The position numbers were made by a program, and so were the translations under genes. This document shows positions 16,556 to 25,442 of a stretch of 64,000 nt of DNA, piece after piece (the first letter of the stretch is position 1; the number at the start of each line of letters is the position of its first letter). Below the pieces are notes generated by a model. That model saw nothing but the letters and a program-made list of their open reading frames with translations. It made no database searches and was not told the DNA's origin. This stretch comes from Flavobacterium cheniae (lineage in GTDB: Bacteria; Bacteroidota; Bacteroidia; Flavobacteriales; Flavobacteriaceae), in contig NZ_SNZC01000003.1 of the NCBI RefSeq assembly GCF_004363695.1, positions 248,001 through 312,000 on the forward strand, written 5' to 3'.

Positions 16556-17842
16556 CTAAAAATTAAAATAAAAGCGCCAATACACAAAAAATCCAATTAG
16601 AATCAGATAAAACAAACTGTTTAAACTTAAGATAATCAAAGCAAAAGAATTCCAAAGCTTTTCTTTAATTAGTTTTAAATTGAATATAATTAACGGAATT
16701 ATGAGTACTAAAATCACATAAGGCAAATAAGAAGTAATACTTATTATTGGACTAAAAGAACTTTTATAAGGAGACGCAAAATAGAAAATATTCATATTTG
16801 TACTTAAAACATACATGTAGTAAAATAAAATGAGTCCAAGCGGAATTAAAAGTAATTTGATACTGTTGAATTTATTGGTTTTTCTGTTTTTTATATAATT
16901 CACAAAAAAGTAAAAAGAACTCATAAAAATGAATAATCCGCAAAACACCAGAAAAAGGCGTAAAGTATCATTGTTTTGAGGTATTTGATATGAAGCTAGT
17001 TTTTCAAATTCATCATTTTTTGGAAATAAAGAATCGACTTTTAGAATGTGATTTCCCTTAGCTAATTCATCTTTAATATTGAATTGAATAGTTTTGTCAT
17101 ATTTATGATAGAAGTATAAATTCACGGTTCCGCTAGTGTTATCCCAAATAGAAGTTAATAGTGTTCCGTCGCCAATTTTTTCTCTGCAAACATGCATGGT
17201 GTCGGATAATTTTCGGCAAAATTCTAAATCGGTTTCTAATTTGTTATTCAAAAACAAAACACCATTTTGATAGCGTTCTAATTTAGAAGCATCTTCTTTT
17301 GATGTTATAGATGGACAAAAATTAGATAAAACATAACTTGCATCATTGCCCGAAATAATTTTGTAAGGTTCCACCACGATGTATTTTCCGGATTTATCAA
17401 CGTAAATGAAAACATCTTCTATAAAATAACTGTAATCGTATTTTTCAATAAAGTTTTTTACATCTTCAACTGTTTTGCAAGTGTGAAGAATGTCTTTTAG
17501 ATATTGAGTTGGATTGTTTATTTTTAGGCGGTTTTTAAAATTGGAATTCTTATTTTCTGGATGATACGATGCTAATCTTGAAAATATCAATCCGTGCTCA
17601 TTCATTCCAGATTGTGGTGCATAACCATTTTTTCCATCAAATCTAGAACCCGTAAAAGCAGTACCAAAAGGAGCTTTTTTGTTCCCAATTTCAAACCAAA
17701 TATGTGGCGTTGTTCTCCATGCATCCTCATTACAACCCACCATGGTTTTACCATTTTTGGTCACTTTGTACATACTACATGGATTTGCAATATTTATCGA
17801 TAAAAGAAATAAAAGGGCAAAAACGATTTTAATACTTTTCAT
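16556..17842 (-). CDS. Ntn-hydrolase (choloylglycine/penicillin V acylase-like) with membrane C-terminus
   Basis: 428 aa. Signal peptide followed by C22 in IANPCSMYKV; cleavage before this Cys would expose an N-terminal nucleophile, as in linear amide C-N hydrolases. Supporting family marks: GKTMVGCNEDAWR (Asn/Asp), GYAPQSGMNEHGLIFSR, and KYIVVEPYKII. The catalytic part covers about 22-240. The last about 140 residues hold four hydrophobic helices (near 295-318, 328-350, 360-388, 395-426), unusual for the family. The enzyme would face the periplasm, tethered to the inner membrane. The substrate (bile salt, acyl-homoserine lactone, peptide amide) cannot be told. Confidence 0.75.
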   Translation of the reverse strand: MKSIKIVFALLFLLSINIANPCSMYKVTKNGKTMVGCNEDAWRTTPHIWFEIGNKKAPFGTAFTGSRFDGKNGYAPQSGMNEHGLIFSRLASYHPENKNSNFKNRLKINNPTQYLKDILHTCKTVEDVKNFIEKYDYSYFIEDVFIYVDKSGKYIVVEPYKIISGNDASYVLSNFCPSITSKEDASKLERYQNGVLFLNNKLETDLEFCRKLSDTMHVCREKIGDGTLLTSIWDNTSGTVNLYFYHKYDKTIQFNIKDELAKGNHILKVDSLFPKNDEFEKLASYQIPQNNDTLRLFLVFCGLFIFMSSFYFFVNYIKNRKTNKFNSIKLLLIPLGLILFYYMYVLSTNMNIFYFASPYKSSFSPIISITSYLPYVILVLIIPLIIFNLKLIKEKLWNSFALIILSLNSLFYLILIGFFVYWRFYFNF

Positions 17843-17968
17843 ACAATTCCATTTGGTTCAATAATAAAACGACTGAATTGCTAAAATGTTACATTCTTAA
17901 TAAATTTGAATTAATTGAATTTGTCTTTAATTAGGTTGATAAAGAATTGTTAATTAACAACAAACAAA

Positions 17969-18490
17969 ATGAATATCTCACTATTTTTGATAAAAAAGCA
18001 GATGAGATATTTTCGTTTAATAGCGTTTTCGGTTTTCTTTTTGAGTTTTTCTGTGAAAGCTCAAGACTTGATTACGTTTCAAAACTTTGACGAATTGAAT
18101 GCTTATATTCAAAATAATTCGGATAAACCTTTGGTAGTTAACTTTTGGGCCACTTGGTGTGCGCCATGTGTGAAAGAATTACCATATTTTCAAAAATTAC
18201 ATCAAGAAAATCCAAATATAAAAGTTGTAACCGTAAGTTTAGATTTCGATAAACAAGTAGAAAGTAAATTGAAACCATTTTTGAAAAAGAAGAATTATTC
18301 GTTCGTGACGACATACATGGCGGATAAAAAATTCAACAATTGGATTTCAAAAGTCGATGAAAATTGGTCAGGTTCTATTCCGGCTACTTGGATTATAAAT
18401 GGAAATAAAGGTGTTTTTGTAGAACAAGAATTTGCCTCGTTTGAAGAATTAAATCAGTTTGTAAATGAATCACTAACTAAAATAAATTAA
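17969..18490 (+). CDS. TlpA-like periplasmic thioredoxin
   Basis: Thiol-disulfide oxidoreductase, 173 aa. Active site WCAPC (C64, C67) in VVNFWATWCAPCVKELPYF, and the cis-proline region SIPATWIINGN. A membrane/secretion signal MRYFRLIAFSVFFLSFSVKAQ begins at the second ATG (18002). That start gives a cleaner signal peptide than the first ATG at 17969, so the true start may be 18002. The next gene, also thioredoxin-like, begins 5 bp later, so they form an operon. It probably reduces or resolves disulfides of exported proteins. Confidence 0.88.
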   Translation: MNISLFLIKKQMRYFRLIAFSVFFLSFSVKAQDLITFQNFDELNAYIQNNSDKPLVVNFWATWCAPCVKELPYFQKLHQENPNIKVVTVSLDFDKQVESKLKPFLKKKNYSFVTTYMADKKFNNWISKVDENWSGSIPATWIINGNKGVFVEQEFASFEELNQFVNESLTKIN

Positions 18491-18495
18491 TTACT

Positions 18496-19089
18496 ATGAA
18501 AAGAATTGGATTTTTTGCCCTACTAATGGGTGTTTTGATGAGTTTTACTAATCCTACAGGTTATAAAGTAGGAGATAAGGCTACCGATTTCAAATTAAAA
18601 TCGGTTGATAATAAAATGTACAGCATGGCGGATTATAAAGATGCGAAAGGATTTATCGTGGTGTTTACTTGTAATCATTGTCCGTTTGCTGTTAAGTATG
18701 AAGACAGAATTATTGATTTAGCTAAGAAATACAAATCGAAAGGTTATATTTTGTTAGCGATTAATCCAAATGATCCAGCGGCGCAGCCTGACGATAGTTT
18801 TGAATTAATGCAAAAGAGAGCGAAAGAAAAGAAATTTACATTCCCATATTTGTTTGATGAAGGTCAGAAAATTTATCCACAATATGGGGCTACGAAAACA
18901 CCTCACGTATTTTTATTAGATAAGAATTTAGTAGTTAAATATATTGGTGCTATCGATGATAATGTAGAAGATGCTTCTCAAGTGAAAGAAAAATATTTAG
19001 AAAATGCAATTGCTGCTTTAGAAAAAGGCGAGGAGCCAACACCAAATACTACAAAAGCAATTGGTTGTTCTATTAAAGTGAAAAAATAA
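18496..19089 (+). CDS. Peroxiredoxin/thioredoxin-fold protein with CNHC motif
   Basis: 197 aa, exported (MKRIGFFALLMGVLMSF). AhpC/TSA-like thioredoxin fold: VGDKATDFKLKSVDNKMYSM, then IVVFTCNHCPFAVKYEDRI with C59 and C62 (C-N-H-C), a pattern of the redoxin family next to TlpA-like proteins in Bacteroidota. Cis-Pro loop TKTPHVFLLDKN. It is co-transcribed with the gene before and is ended by the hairpin at 19109-19137. It is likely a thiol peroxidase or reductase partner in the periplasm. Confidence 0.85.
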   Translation: MKRIGFFALLMGVLMSFTNPTGYKVGDKATDFKLKSVDNKMYSMADYKDAKGFIVVFTCNHCPFAVKYEDRIIDLAKKYKSKGYILLAINPNDPAAQPDDSFELMQKRAKEKKFTFPYLFDEGQKIYPQYGATKTPHVFLLDKNLVVKYIGAIDDNVEDASQVKEKYLENAIAALEKGEEPTPNTTKAIGCSIKVKK

Positions 19090-19108
19090 ATTTTAGTTAT
19101 ATTATTAG

Positions 19109-19137
19109 AAAGAGTGAAATGTAATGTTTCACTCTTT
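19109..19137 (+). terminator. Intrinsic terminator after the thioredoxin operon
   Basis: An 11-bp stem (AAAGAGTGAAA at 19109-19119 with TTTCACTCTTT at 19127-19137), a 7-nt loop and then a run of T, 20 bp past the stop at 19089. Confidence 0.9.
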
Positions 19138-19147
19138 TTTTTTAGAA

Positions 19148-19918
19148 TTAACGTATCCAAGTTTTTCGAATTCCAATTAGAACAAAAATCAACAAAGAGT
19201 AAATGATAAAGAATGGAGCGATGAATTCAATCCATCCTAAAGGTAACATGAACGCAATTATTAATAATTGAAAACCCAATCCGTAAAGCGAAAGAGAAGT
19301 CATGAACCAATTAGGAAATGTTTTTACTTTATAAGCATCAGCATCTAAGAAGTGAATAATTTTATCGAATATGCTGTAAACTAAGGTGTAGATTCCAAAT
19401 AAAATATTAACTGCTTGTTGTGTTTCACCAGGTAAAGCTTTTGGGGTTTTGTATTCGAAAATTTTACTCGTTGCATCGCCTCCAACTGATTTATTTCTCA
19501 AAATTACATAGTAATAATTGTAAAGTGTTCCTTGCAATTGAATACCAATAAAAGCCAATAATGCGACCCAAATAGAAGTTTTAGAAACATAACAAATTGA
19601 CATCAAAAAAAGAAAATTTAAGATAATATCAAATACACTATCTAAATATCTTCCCACGTAAGAAGGTGTTTTTTTTAATCGGGCTAGTTCTCCATCAGCG
19701 GCATCAATTCCCGATTTTAAGATGATGAAAAAAGCAGCAGCTAAATAGTGTTGGTTTAAAATACAATAAATTGCAAGTAAGCCAGAAATTCCAAATAAAA
19801 GTGTTACATGAATAGGTGTAAATCGTGTTTCTTTTAATTGAAGAGCGAAAAATCTTCCGAAAGATCTTCCGTAGTCAGATAAATCTAAAAATTTATCCGA
19901 AGTATTTAATTTTGACAT
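19148..19918 (-). CDS. CDP-alcohol phosphatidyltransferase family protein
   Basis: Membrane enzyme that transfers a phosphatidyl-type group from a CDP-alcohol, 256 aa. The signature D-x2-D-G-x2-A-R-x8-G-x3-D-x3-D is complete: D72, D75, G76, A79, R80, G89, D93 and D97 in SGIDAADGELARLKKTPSYV and GRYLDSVFD. Five or six hydrophobic helices surround it. It is longer than typical PgsA/PssA (about 180-230 aa) and closer to CDP-alcohol transferases with unusual acceptors. The acceptor is unknown. It converges on the thioredoxin operon. Confidence 0.9.
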   Translation of the reverse strand: MSKLNTSDKFLDLSDYGRSFGRFFALQLKETRFTPIHVTLLFGISGLLAIYCILNQHYLAAAFFIILKSGIDAADGELARLKKTPSYVGRYLDSVFDIILNFLFLMSICYVSKTSIWVALLAFIGIQLQGTLYNYYYVILRNKSVGGDATSKIFEYKTPKALPGETQQAVNILFGIYTLVYSIFDKIIHFLDADAYKVKTFPNWFMTSLSLYGLGFQLLIIAFMLPLGWIEFIAPFFIIYSLLIFVLIGIRKTWIR

Positions 19919-19961
19919 TTAAAGTTAATAACAAAGAACTGTGACAATATAGTCGGTAACC

Positions 19962-20981
19962 TTATTTTGTGAATCTATGCAATGTAAAAGTCATGGCGGT
20001 TAATAAAAAGAAAGCCATAATTTGATGTGCTAATCCTAACCAAAGTGGCACATGGAATAACAATGTGAAAATTCCTAAAATGAATTGGATAAACACAAAA
20101 ACTAACAACGTTTTAACTCCGTTATCTTGGGTTTTATCTAATACAAATTTTCTACTTTTTATGAATAAGAAAATAATCATTCCAACAACTAAATAAGCAA
20201 ATGTTCGGTGAATGAATTGCACGCCACTTTTTCCTTCAGTAAAGGCTAAAAGTAAATTCGATTGTTCTAATTGAATACTTTCATGGAAAAATTGTCCATC
20301 GCTCATTAAAGGCCAATGATTGTGAATTAATCCTGCATTTAATCCTGCAACAAAACCTCCGTAAATAATTTGAATGATTAGAATTACCAAAGCAATACGA
20401 GCAATTTTTCGTAATTCTAAAACTGGTAATTTTCTCTCTGGATAAATTAAATCTAAAGCCACCCAAAGCGTGTAAGCAAACGTAATAAAAGCAAATGTCA
20501 AGTGAATCGCTAATCTAAAATGACTCACATCGGGCATGTCTTTTAAACCGCTAGCTACCATGAACCAACCCAAGAATCCTTGAAAAGCACCCATTCCCAA
20601 AAGAATAAAACATTTTTTGATGGTTTCCTTATCTAATTGTTTTTTGATTAGGAAATAAACGAACGGAATAATGAAAACCACTCCAATAATACGACCAATA
20701 AAACGGTGGAACCATTCCCAAAAGAAGATGAATTTGTAGTCGTCTAATTGAAAATCTTTGTATTGATTTACTTTTTGATATTCAGGAAATTTCTTGTATT
20801 CTTCAAAGGCTTCCACCCATTTTTCTTCCGACATAGGAGGGAAGGTGTCGTTGATTAAATGCCAATCGGTCATGGATAAACCTGAGTTGGTTAGACGCGT
20901 AATTCCACCAACAGTTACCATGATAAATAACAAAACACATCCCGAAAGTAGCCAGTAAATAACCGATTTATTTGTTTTCAT
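19962..20981 (-). CDS. ctaA: Heme A synthase (COX15/CtaA)
   Basis: Inner-membrane oxygenase that converts heme O to heme A for cytochrome oxidase, 339 aa from this start. Eight hydrophobic segments are spread along the chain with histidines on helix faces: FFWEWFHRFIGRIIG, DVSHFRLAIHLTFAF, QFIHRTFAYLVVG and LAHQIMAFFLL. The start MGGITRLTNSGLSMTDWH-type block near the N-terminus is family-typical. I place the start at the ATG at 20981, since the longer frame would start at a TTG (21008) that lies inside a -7 box (21006-21013). Confidence 0.9.
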   Translation of the reverse strand: MKTNKSVIYWLLSGCVLLFIMVTVGGITRLTNSGLSMTDWHLINDTFPPMSEEKWVEAFEEYKKFPEYQKVNQYKDFQLDDYKFIFFWEWFHRFIGRIIGVVFIIPFVYFLIKKQLDKETIKKCFILLGMGAFQGFLGWFMVASGLKDMPDVSHFRLAIHLTFAFITFAYTLWVALDLIYPERKLPVLELRKIARIALVILIIQIIYGGFVAGLNAGLIHNHWPLMSDGQFFHESIQLEQSNLLLAFTEGKSGVQFIHRTFAYLVVGMIIFLFIKSRKFVLDKTQDNGVKTLLVFVFIQFILGIFTLLFHVPLWLGLAHQIMAFFLLTAMTFTLHRFTK

Positions 20982-21005
20982 TTTTTTGATATTCAAAAAG
21001 CACTT

Positions 21006-21013
21006 CAAATTTA
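21006..21013 (-). promoter_or_regulatory. -7 box (TAAATTTG) for ctaA
   Basis: Perfect TAnnTTTG on the minus strand, 24 bp upstream of the ATG at 20981. It contains the TTG that would start the longer reading of the gene, which argues for the internal ATG. No clear -33 TTG was found. Confidence 0.55.
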
Positions 21014-21054
21014 CTCAATGATCATCTGAAAAGCGCTTTAACAAATTATAAATT

Positions 21055-22470
21055 TTATACTTTTTTTAATCCCAATTTTGAAGCTTTGTTTAAAACAAAT
21101 TCCTTTGCAGGTTCATATTCATTTGGGATTTCTCCTTCTAAAATAGCTTCTTTAACCGCTTCTTTTAGAATTCCAATTTCTCTACAAGGTTTTAAACCAA
21201 ATAGTTCCATGATTTCTTCGCCCGAAATAGGTGGTTGAAACACACGAACTCGGTCTTTTTCCTCTACTTCTACAATTTTTTCTTTAACAATGTCGAAGTT
21301 CTTATGGTATTTCTGAAATTTCTTTGGATTTTTTGTGGTGATATCCGCCTTACATAAAGTCATTAAACTATCAATATCTTCACCTGCATCAAAAACCAAA
21401 CGTCGAACAGCACTATCAGTAACAATATCTTCCGCAATTACGATTGGGCGCGAACTCATCATCACCATTTTTTGCACGAATTTCATCTTGTGATTCAAAG
21501 GCATGTGCAAACGTTCAAATATTTTTTTGACCATTTTTCCGCCTAAAAATTCATGTCCGTGAAACGTCCAACCTTGTTTTTTGTTGAATCTTTTGGTTGG
21601 AGCTTTTCCAATATCGTGTAATAAAGCCGACCAGCGTAACCAAACATCATCAGTATTCGGGCAAATATTATCGACAACCTCTAGCGTGTGGTAAAAATTG
21701 TTTTTGTGTGTGTGACCTTCTACTTCTTCTACATTATTCAAAGCCGTTAGTTCAGGTAAAAAAATATCTAACAAACCGGTTTGATACAAGTGTAAAAATC
21801 CAATCGAAGGTTTTTCAGAAGCTAAAATTTTATGCAATTCATCAACAATTCGTTCGCCTGAAATAATATTGATTCTATCTTTGTTTTTAGAAATTGCTTC
21901 CAAAGATTCAGATTCAATTTCAAAATTCAATTGTGTTGCAAAACGAATCGCACGCATCATTCGCAACGGATCGTCGGAATAGGTAATATCTGGATTTAAA
22001 GGCGTTTTGATGATTTTGTTTTTCAAATCTTCCACACCATTAAAAGGATCAACTAAATCGCCAAAGTTTTCAGAATTCAATGAAAAAGCTAATGCATTTA
22101 TCGTAAAATCTCTTCGTTCTTGGTCGTCTTTTAAAGTTCCATTTTCCACTAAAGGATTTCGGCTGTCATGAGTATATGATTCTTTTCGAGCTCCAACAAA
22201 TTCCACGTCAATATCATCATAACGTAACATAGCTGTTCCGTAGTTTTTAAAAACTTGCACTTTTGGATGAAATGAAATTAGCTGAGAAACCTTTAATGCT
22301 AATTCAATTCCGCTACCAACGGCAACGATATCGATGTCTTTTTTATGGTCTCTGTTGAGTAATATATCACGAACAAAACCACCAATCACATAGCATTCCA
22401 AGTTAAGTTCTTGTGCGGCCTGTGAAATGATTTTGAAGATGTTATGTTCTAAATGTTGTTTGTAATTCAT
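21055..22470 (-). CDS. cca: CCA-adding tRNA nucleotidyltransferase with HD domain
   Basis: Adds or repairs the 3'-CCA of tRNAs, 471 aa. Nucleotidyltransferase head: VIGGFVRDILLNRDHKKDIDIVAVG (GGxVRD and DxD), then ERRDFTINALAF and DPLRMMRAIRFATQL (RNA-binding/NTP motif). The middle contains the HD-type phosphohydrolase DGHT/HNFYHTLEVV and RWSALLHDIGKAPTKR. This is the bacterial polyA-pol/CCA family with an HD domain. A tandem-repeat intergenic region separates it from the Sua5-like gene upstream. Confidence 0.93.
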   Translation of the reverse strand: MNYKQHLEHNIFKIISQAAQELNLECYVIGGFVRDILLNRDHKKDIDIVAVGSGIELALKVSQLISFHPKVQVFKNYGTAMLRYDDIDVEFVGARKESYTHDSRNPLVENGTLKDDQERRDFTINALAFSLNSENFGDLVDPFNGVEDLKNKIIKTPLNPDITYSDDPLRMMRAIRFATQLNFEIESESLEAISKNKDRINIISGERIVDELHKILASEKPSIGFLHLYQTGLLDIFLPELTALNNVEEVEGHTHKNNFYHTLEVVDNICPNTDDVWLRWSALLHDIGKAPTKRFNKKQGWTFHGHEFLGGKMVKKIFERLHMPLNHKMKFVQKMVMMSSRPIVIAEDIVTDSAVRRLVFDAGEDIDSLMTLCKADITTKNPKKFQKYHKNFDIVKEKIVEVEEKDRVRVFQPPISGEEIMELFGLKPCREIGILKEAVKEAILEGEIPNEYEPAKEFVLNKASKLGLKKV

Positions 22471-22475
22471 GCTTT

Positions 22476-22544
22476 AATTTGAAAATTTGAAAATTAGTTA
22501 ATTTGAAAATTGGGATATTTTTCAAATCTTCAAATCTTCAAATC
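22476..22544. repeat. Intergenic tandem repeats in inverted orientation
   Basis: AT-rich units: AATTTGAAAA-type copies (about 22477-22510) followed by three TCTTCAAA-type copies (about 22520-22544), on opposite orientation so the two blocks could pair. The stretch lies between the CCA and Sua5-like genes. It may be slippage-derived sequence. Confidence 0.6.
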
Positions 22545-22545
22545 A

Positions 22546-23112
22546 TTATTTTCTAATCACTTTTACCTGACTATCTAAACCTAATTTAATAATCGTAGAA
22601 GGATTTTTGCAAACTTTATCGTGGTGCAAATTTACTACATAGTCCACACCTTTTATAATTTCGGGACTAATTTCTTTAAAAGTTTTTGGAGTAAACATAC
22701 CCGATATATTTGCAGAGGTAGAAACCAATGGTTTTTTCATTCGTTCCATTAGTTTGAAGCAGAAAGGTTCGGTTACCATTCGAACACCTAATGTATTGTC
22801 TTCAGCTATAATGTTTTTGGCGACATTTCGAGGATTGTCTAAGATTAAAGTGGTTGGTTTTTCGGATAAATCTAAAATTTGCCAAGCTACTTCTGGAATT
22901 TCTTTGAAAACGTTGTACATCATGCGTTCTCCATTTAGTAGAACAATCATGCTTTTAGTTTCTTCGCGTTGTTTTAAAGCATAGATTTTTTTTACGGCGT
23001 CTTCATTTGTAGCATCGCAACCAATTCCCCAAACAGTATCTGTTGGGTACAAGATGATGCCTCCGTTTTTTATTACTTCGAAAGCGTTGTGTACTTCTTC
23101 TGATATATTCAT
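22546..23112 (-). CDS. L-threonylcarbamoyladenylate synthase (Sua5/YciO/YrdC)
   Basis: Makes threonylcarbamoyl-AMP for the t6A modification of ANN-decoding tRNAs; 188 aa, the short single-domain form. Family marks: GGIILYPTDTVWGIGCDATNEDAVKKIY (N-terminal YrdC block), K-rich KQREETKSMIVLL, LGVRMVTEPFCFKLM, and STSANISG. It lies 10 bp downstream of the pyruvyl transferase gene on the same strand and may be read with that glycan operon. Whether this copy is the essential enzyme or a YciO paralogue is not decided by the sequence alone. Confidence 0.9.
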   Translation of the reverse strand: MNISEEVHNAFEVIKNGGIILYPTDTVWGIGCDATNEDAVKKIYALKQREETKSMIVLLNGERMMYNVFKEIPEVAWQILDLSEKPTTLILDNPRNVAKNIIAEDNTLGVRMVTEPFCFKLMERMKKPLVSTSANISGMFTPKTFKEISPEIIKGVDYVVNLHHDKVCKNPSTIIKLGLDSQVKVIRK

Positions 23113-23122
23113 TAGTAAATCT

Positions 23123-24142
23123 TTAATTTTTTATAAAATCGATTACTGTTTTTTTGATTTTTTCTTTTACTGTGATGAAATCTTCTTTGTTTGTGAAAGA
23201 TGATTTTAAATTAAATTTCTCGTCATTTTTTAATAAATCACAAGATAATTTAGTTCCGTTTGTATGAATAATGTGGAAAAATTCTTTAATTCCGTTTAAT
23301 CTACAAGAACTTATGTTGTGGTCGTTAGGAATATCAATGTACAATGTAGGAGTTCCTAAAGATAAACTTGGTAAAGCACAATGAATTCTAGATGTAACTA
23401 CATATTTTGCCGAAGCATATTTTCTTAATAATTCTTCACCATAAGCAAATATTTCGTAATCATTATTGAATTTATTGGCTGGCATGTAATGTTTAATATA
23501 AATAGCATTTTTTAAAACTTCATCATCAAATATTTGTGAAAATGAACGGTAAAAATCAATGGTTTTTTTCCAACTTTTTTTATTGTTTGATCTAATATAT
23601 CTAGATCGAATTGTACTTATTGTATTAAATTTTGTTACTAACAAAAAAAGTCGAGTTAATTGACCTGACAAACCTCTAGATCTTTTATATCTTGGGTCAA
23701 CAAAGTAAATGTTATCGTTTTTTTCGTTAGAACTATATTTTTCAGATAATGTCAAAGTAAGGCAACCTGTGTAGTAACATTTTACTCCTAAACTTTCTAA
23801 AAATTCAAGTGTAAAGTAATCTCTGCAACCAACAGGTTCGTTTTTTTTATAAAAATTGACAACTTCTTCTTTTCTAAAATGTGAATGAACAGAAGTATTG
23901 ATATGATGCGAAACCAATAAAGGCATTATTTTTTCTGAAGGCGGAAAATTTTCTCCGTTCATTAAAAACCAACCATTCATAATTAGTTTCACTTGTTCTC
24001 CTTCGTATTCATTTAAAGCTTCTCTACTTATTAAAATAGGGTCTTGATTGCTTAAAAATTGTTTAGCAGCTAAACTTTGAATGTAGTCACCAATGTTTAA
24101 TCCGTTATCTGTAAAGTCATATTTTAATAAAGCTTCTTTCAT
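23123..24142 (-). CDS. Polysaccharide pyruvyl transferase family protein
   Basis: Likely adds a pyruvate ketal from PEP to a surface glycan, 339 aa, cytoplasmic. Marks: NIGDYIQSLAAKQFL (N-terminal GD/Q block), VGCRDYFTLEFLESLGVKCYYTGCLTLTL and KYVVTSRIHCALPSLSLGTPTLYI, the conserved S-R-x-H-x2-x-PSL-hG region. It sits between a GT2 gene and Sua5. Some family members transfer other groups, so the exact reaction is inferred from the family. Confidence 0.85.
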   Translation of the reverse strand: MKEALLKYDFTDNGLNIGDYIQSLAAKQFLSNQDPILISREALNEYEGEQVKLIMNGWFLMNGENFPPSEKIMPLLVSHHINTSVHSHFRKEEVVNFYKKNEPVGCRDYFTLEFLESLGVKCYYTGCLTLTLSEKYSSNEKNDNIYFVDPRYKRSRGLSGQLTRLFLLVTKFNTISTIRSRYIRSNNKKSWKKTIDFYRSFSQIFDDEVLKNAIYIKHYMPANKFNNDYEIFAYGEELLRKYASAKYVVTSRIHCALPSLSLGTPTLYIDIPNDHNISSCRLNGIKEFFHIIHTNGTKLSCDLLKNDEKFNLKSSFTNKEDFITVKEKIKKTVIDFIKN

Positions 24143-24190
24143 GCTAAAGTGATTTGTTTTTTCTTATTGAAAATAGTAAAATATTTTAAG

Positions 24191-25288
24191 TTATACTATT
24201 TTATAATACTTGTTGTTTATTTTATTAAATGAGTTTTGAAAAATGAATTTATATACTTTAAAAAGTAATTTTAAAATAAAATTTCTACTACTGTAAAAGT
24301 CTAATAGTAAAATTGATTTTTCATTTTTATGATTTATAATGTAATTAAAGATAAAAATTTTTTTTTCGATTTTCTTATTTAGTTTAATAACCTTTCTCTC
24401 TACTATTGTTTTGTTAAGGCAAGTTTTTATTTTTTCAAATGTTTCTTTTTTGTGAAGATTAGCGCCTCGATTAATTAATTCCAACATTTGAATTTTTAAA
24501 AAAATGATATATACTCCAATCAAATCTTTTGTTTTATTGTTATTACATTTTAGATAGTACTTTTCATAAATTTGTTCAATTATGGTTAAGTAATCAAAAA
24601 TGTTCTTTTGTTTAATATTTTTTGTAATTGCGTTGTCATTATTCACGTTATAATAGTAAGTTGTTTTTTCTGAACAAAAAAAAGTACTAGCTAATGACAT
24701 AGTTTCAAAATACCATAACACATCTTCGTGTAATATTCCATTGTAAAAAAGTAAATTATGATTTTTTAAAAAATCAAAACGATACAAGCGATTTTGCGCA
24801 ATACAAGTTGTGCTTTTTTCAATCATGTATTCAATAAAACTAGCTTCAACATTATGGAGTAATTCATTTTTTGGCCATTCATTTGAAAGGAAGTCAACTG
24901 GTTTAAATTCTTGACCATATGTGCATAAAGTTTGACCAATAACAATATCGATATTTTTATTTGATTCAATAACATGAAATAAATCAGATAAAGCATTATC
25001 GGGTAAACTATCATCAGAATCTAAAAAAAAGAGATATTCTCCCTTTGCGAGATTAATTCCGTAATTTCTAGTACTTGATAATCCCTTATTTTCCTGAGAA
25101 ACAAAATGAAACCTATCATCATCAATTATTTCATCATTAATAATTTGTTTACTGTTATCTTTGCTGCCATCATCAATAATTATACATTCCCATTCGGTAA
25201 AGGTTTGATTTTTTATTGAGTTTATCGTGTTTTTTATGAATAATTCTCCATTAAAACAAGGGACAATAATCGAAATAGAAGGCCTCAT
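24191..25288 (-). CDS. Glycosyltransferase family 2
   Basis: 365 aa GT-A fold enzyme. N-terminal SIIVPCFNGELFIKNTINSI, IIIDDGSKDNSK, and the DXD-like LFFLDSDDSLPDNAL; C-terminal region is charged, Lys/Asn-rich and AT-biased. It acts on a nucleotide sugar at the cytoplasmic side. It is 48 bp upstream of the pyruvyl transferase, so they likely form a unit. A weak AT-rich hairpin lies around the stop, but it does not look like a solid terminator. The sugar is unknown. Confidence 0.87.
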   Translation of the reverse strand: MRPSISIIVPCFNGELFIKNTINSIKNQTFTEWECIIIDDGSKDNSKQIINDEIIDDDRFHFVSQENKGLSSTRNYGINLAKGEYLFFLDSDDSLPDNALSDLFHVIESNKNIDIVIGQTLCTYGQEFKPVDFLSNEWPKNELLHNVEASFIEYMIEKSTTCIAQNRLYRFDFLKNHNLLFYNGILHEDVLWYFETMSLASTFFCSEKTTYYYNVNNDNAITKNIKQKNIFDYLTIIEQIYEKYYLKCNNNKTKDLIGVYIIFLKIQMLELINRGANLHKKETFEKIKTCLNKTIVERKVIKLNKKIEKKIFIFNYIINHKNEKSILLLDFYSSRNFILKLLFKVYKFIFQNSFNKINNKYYKIV

Positions 25289-25442
25289 AAAATGCTCTAT
25301 TTATTTAAACAAATATATTATTATTTTTAGATATTAAATAGTTATATTAAGAACTGTAATTAACAATTAATATATTACTTTTATTTTTAAAATAATGCAA
25401 AACTTATTTAATGAATTTTAGTTTAAAATAAGTAATAATCTA

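Noticed and set aside
24170..24202. AT-rich inverted repeat AAAATAGTA/TACTATTTT near the end of the GT2 gene
   Set aside because: It overlaps the stop codon, is all weak pairs and lacks a clear T run, so I do not call it a terminator.
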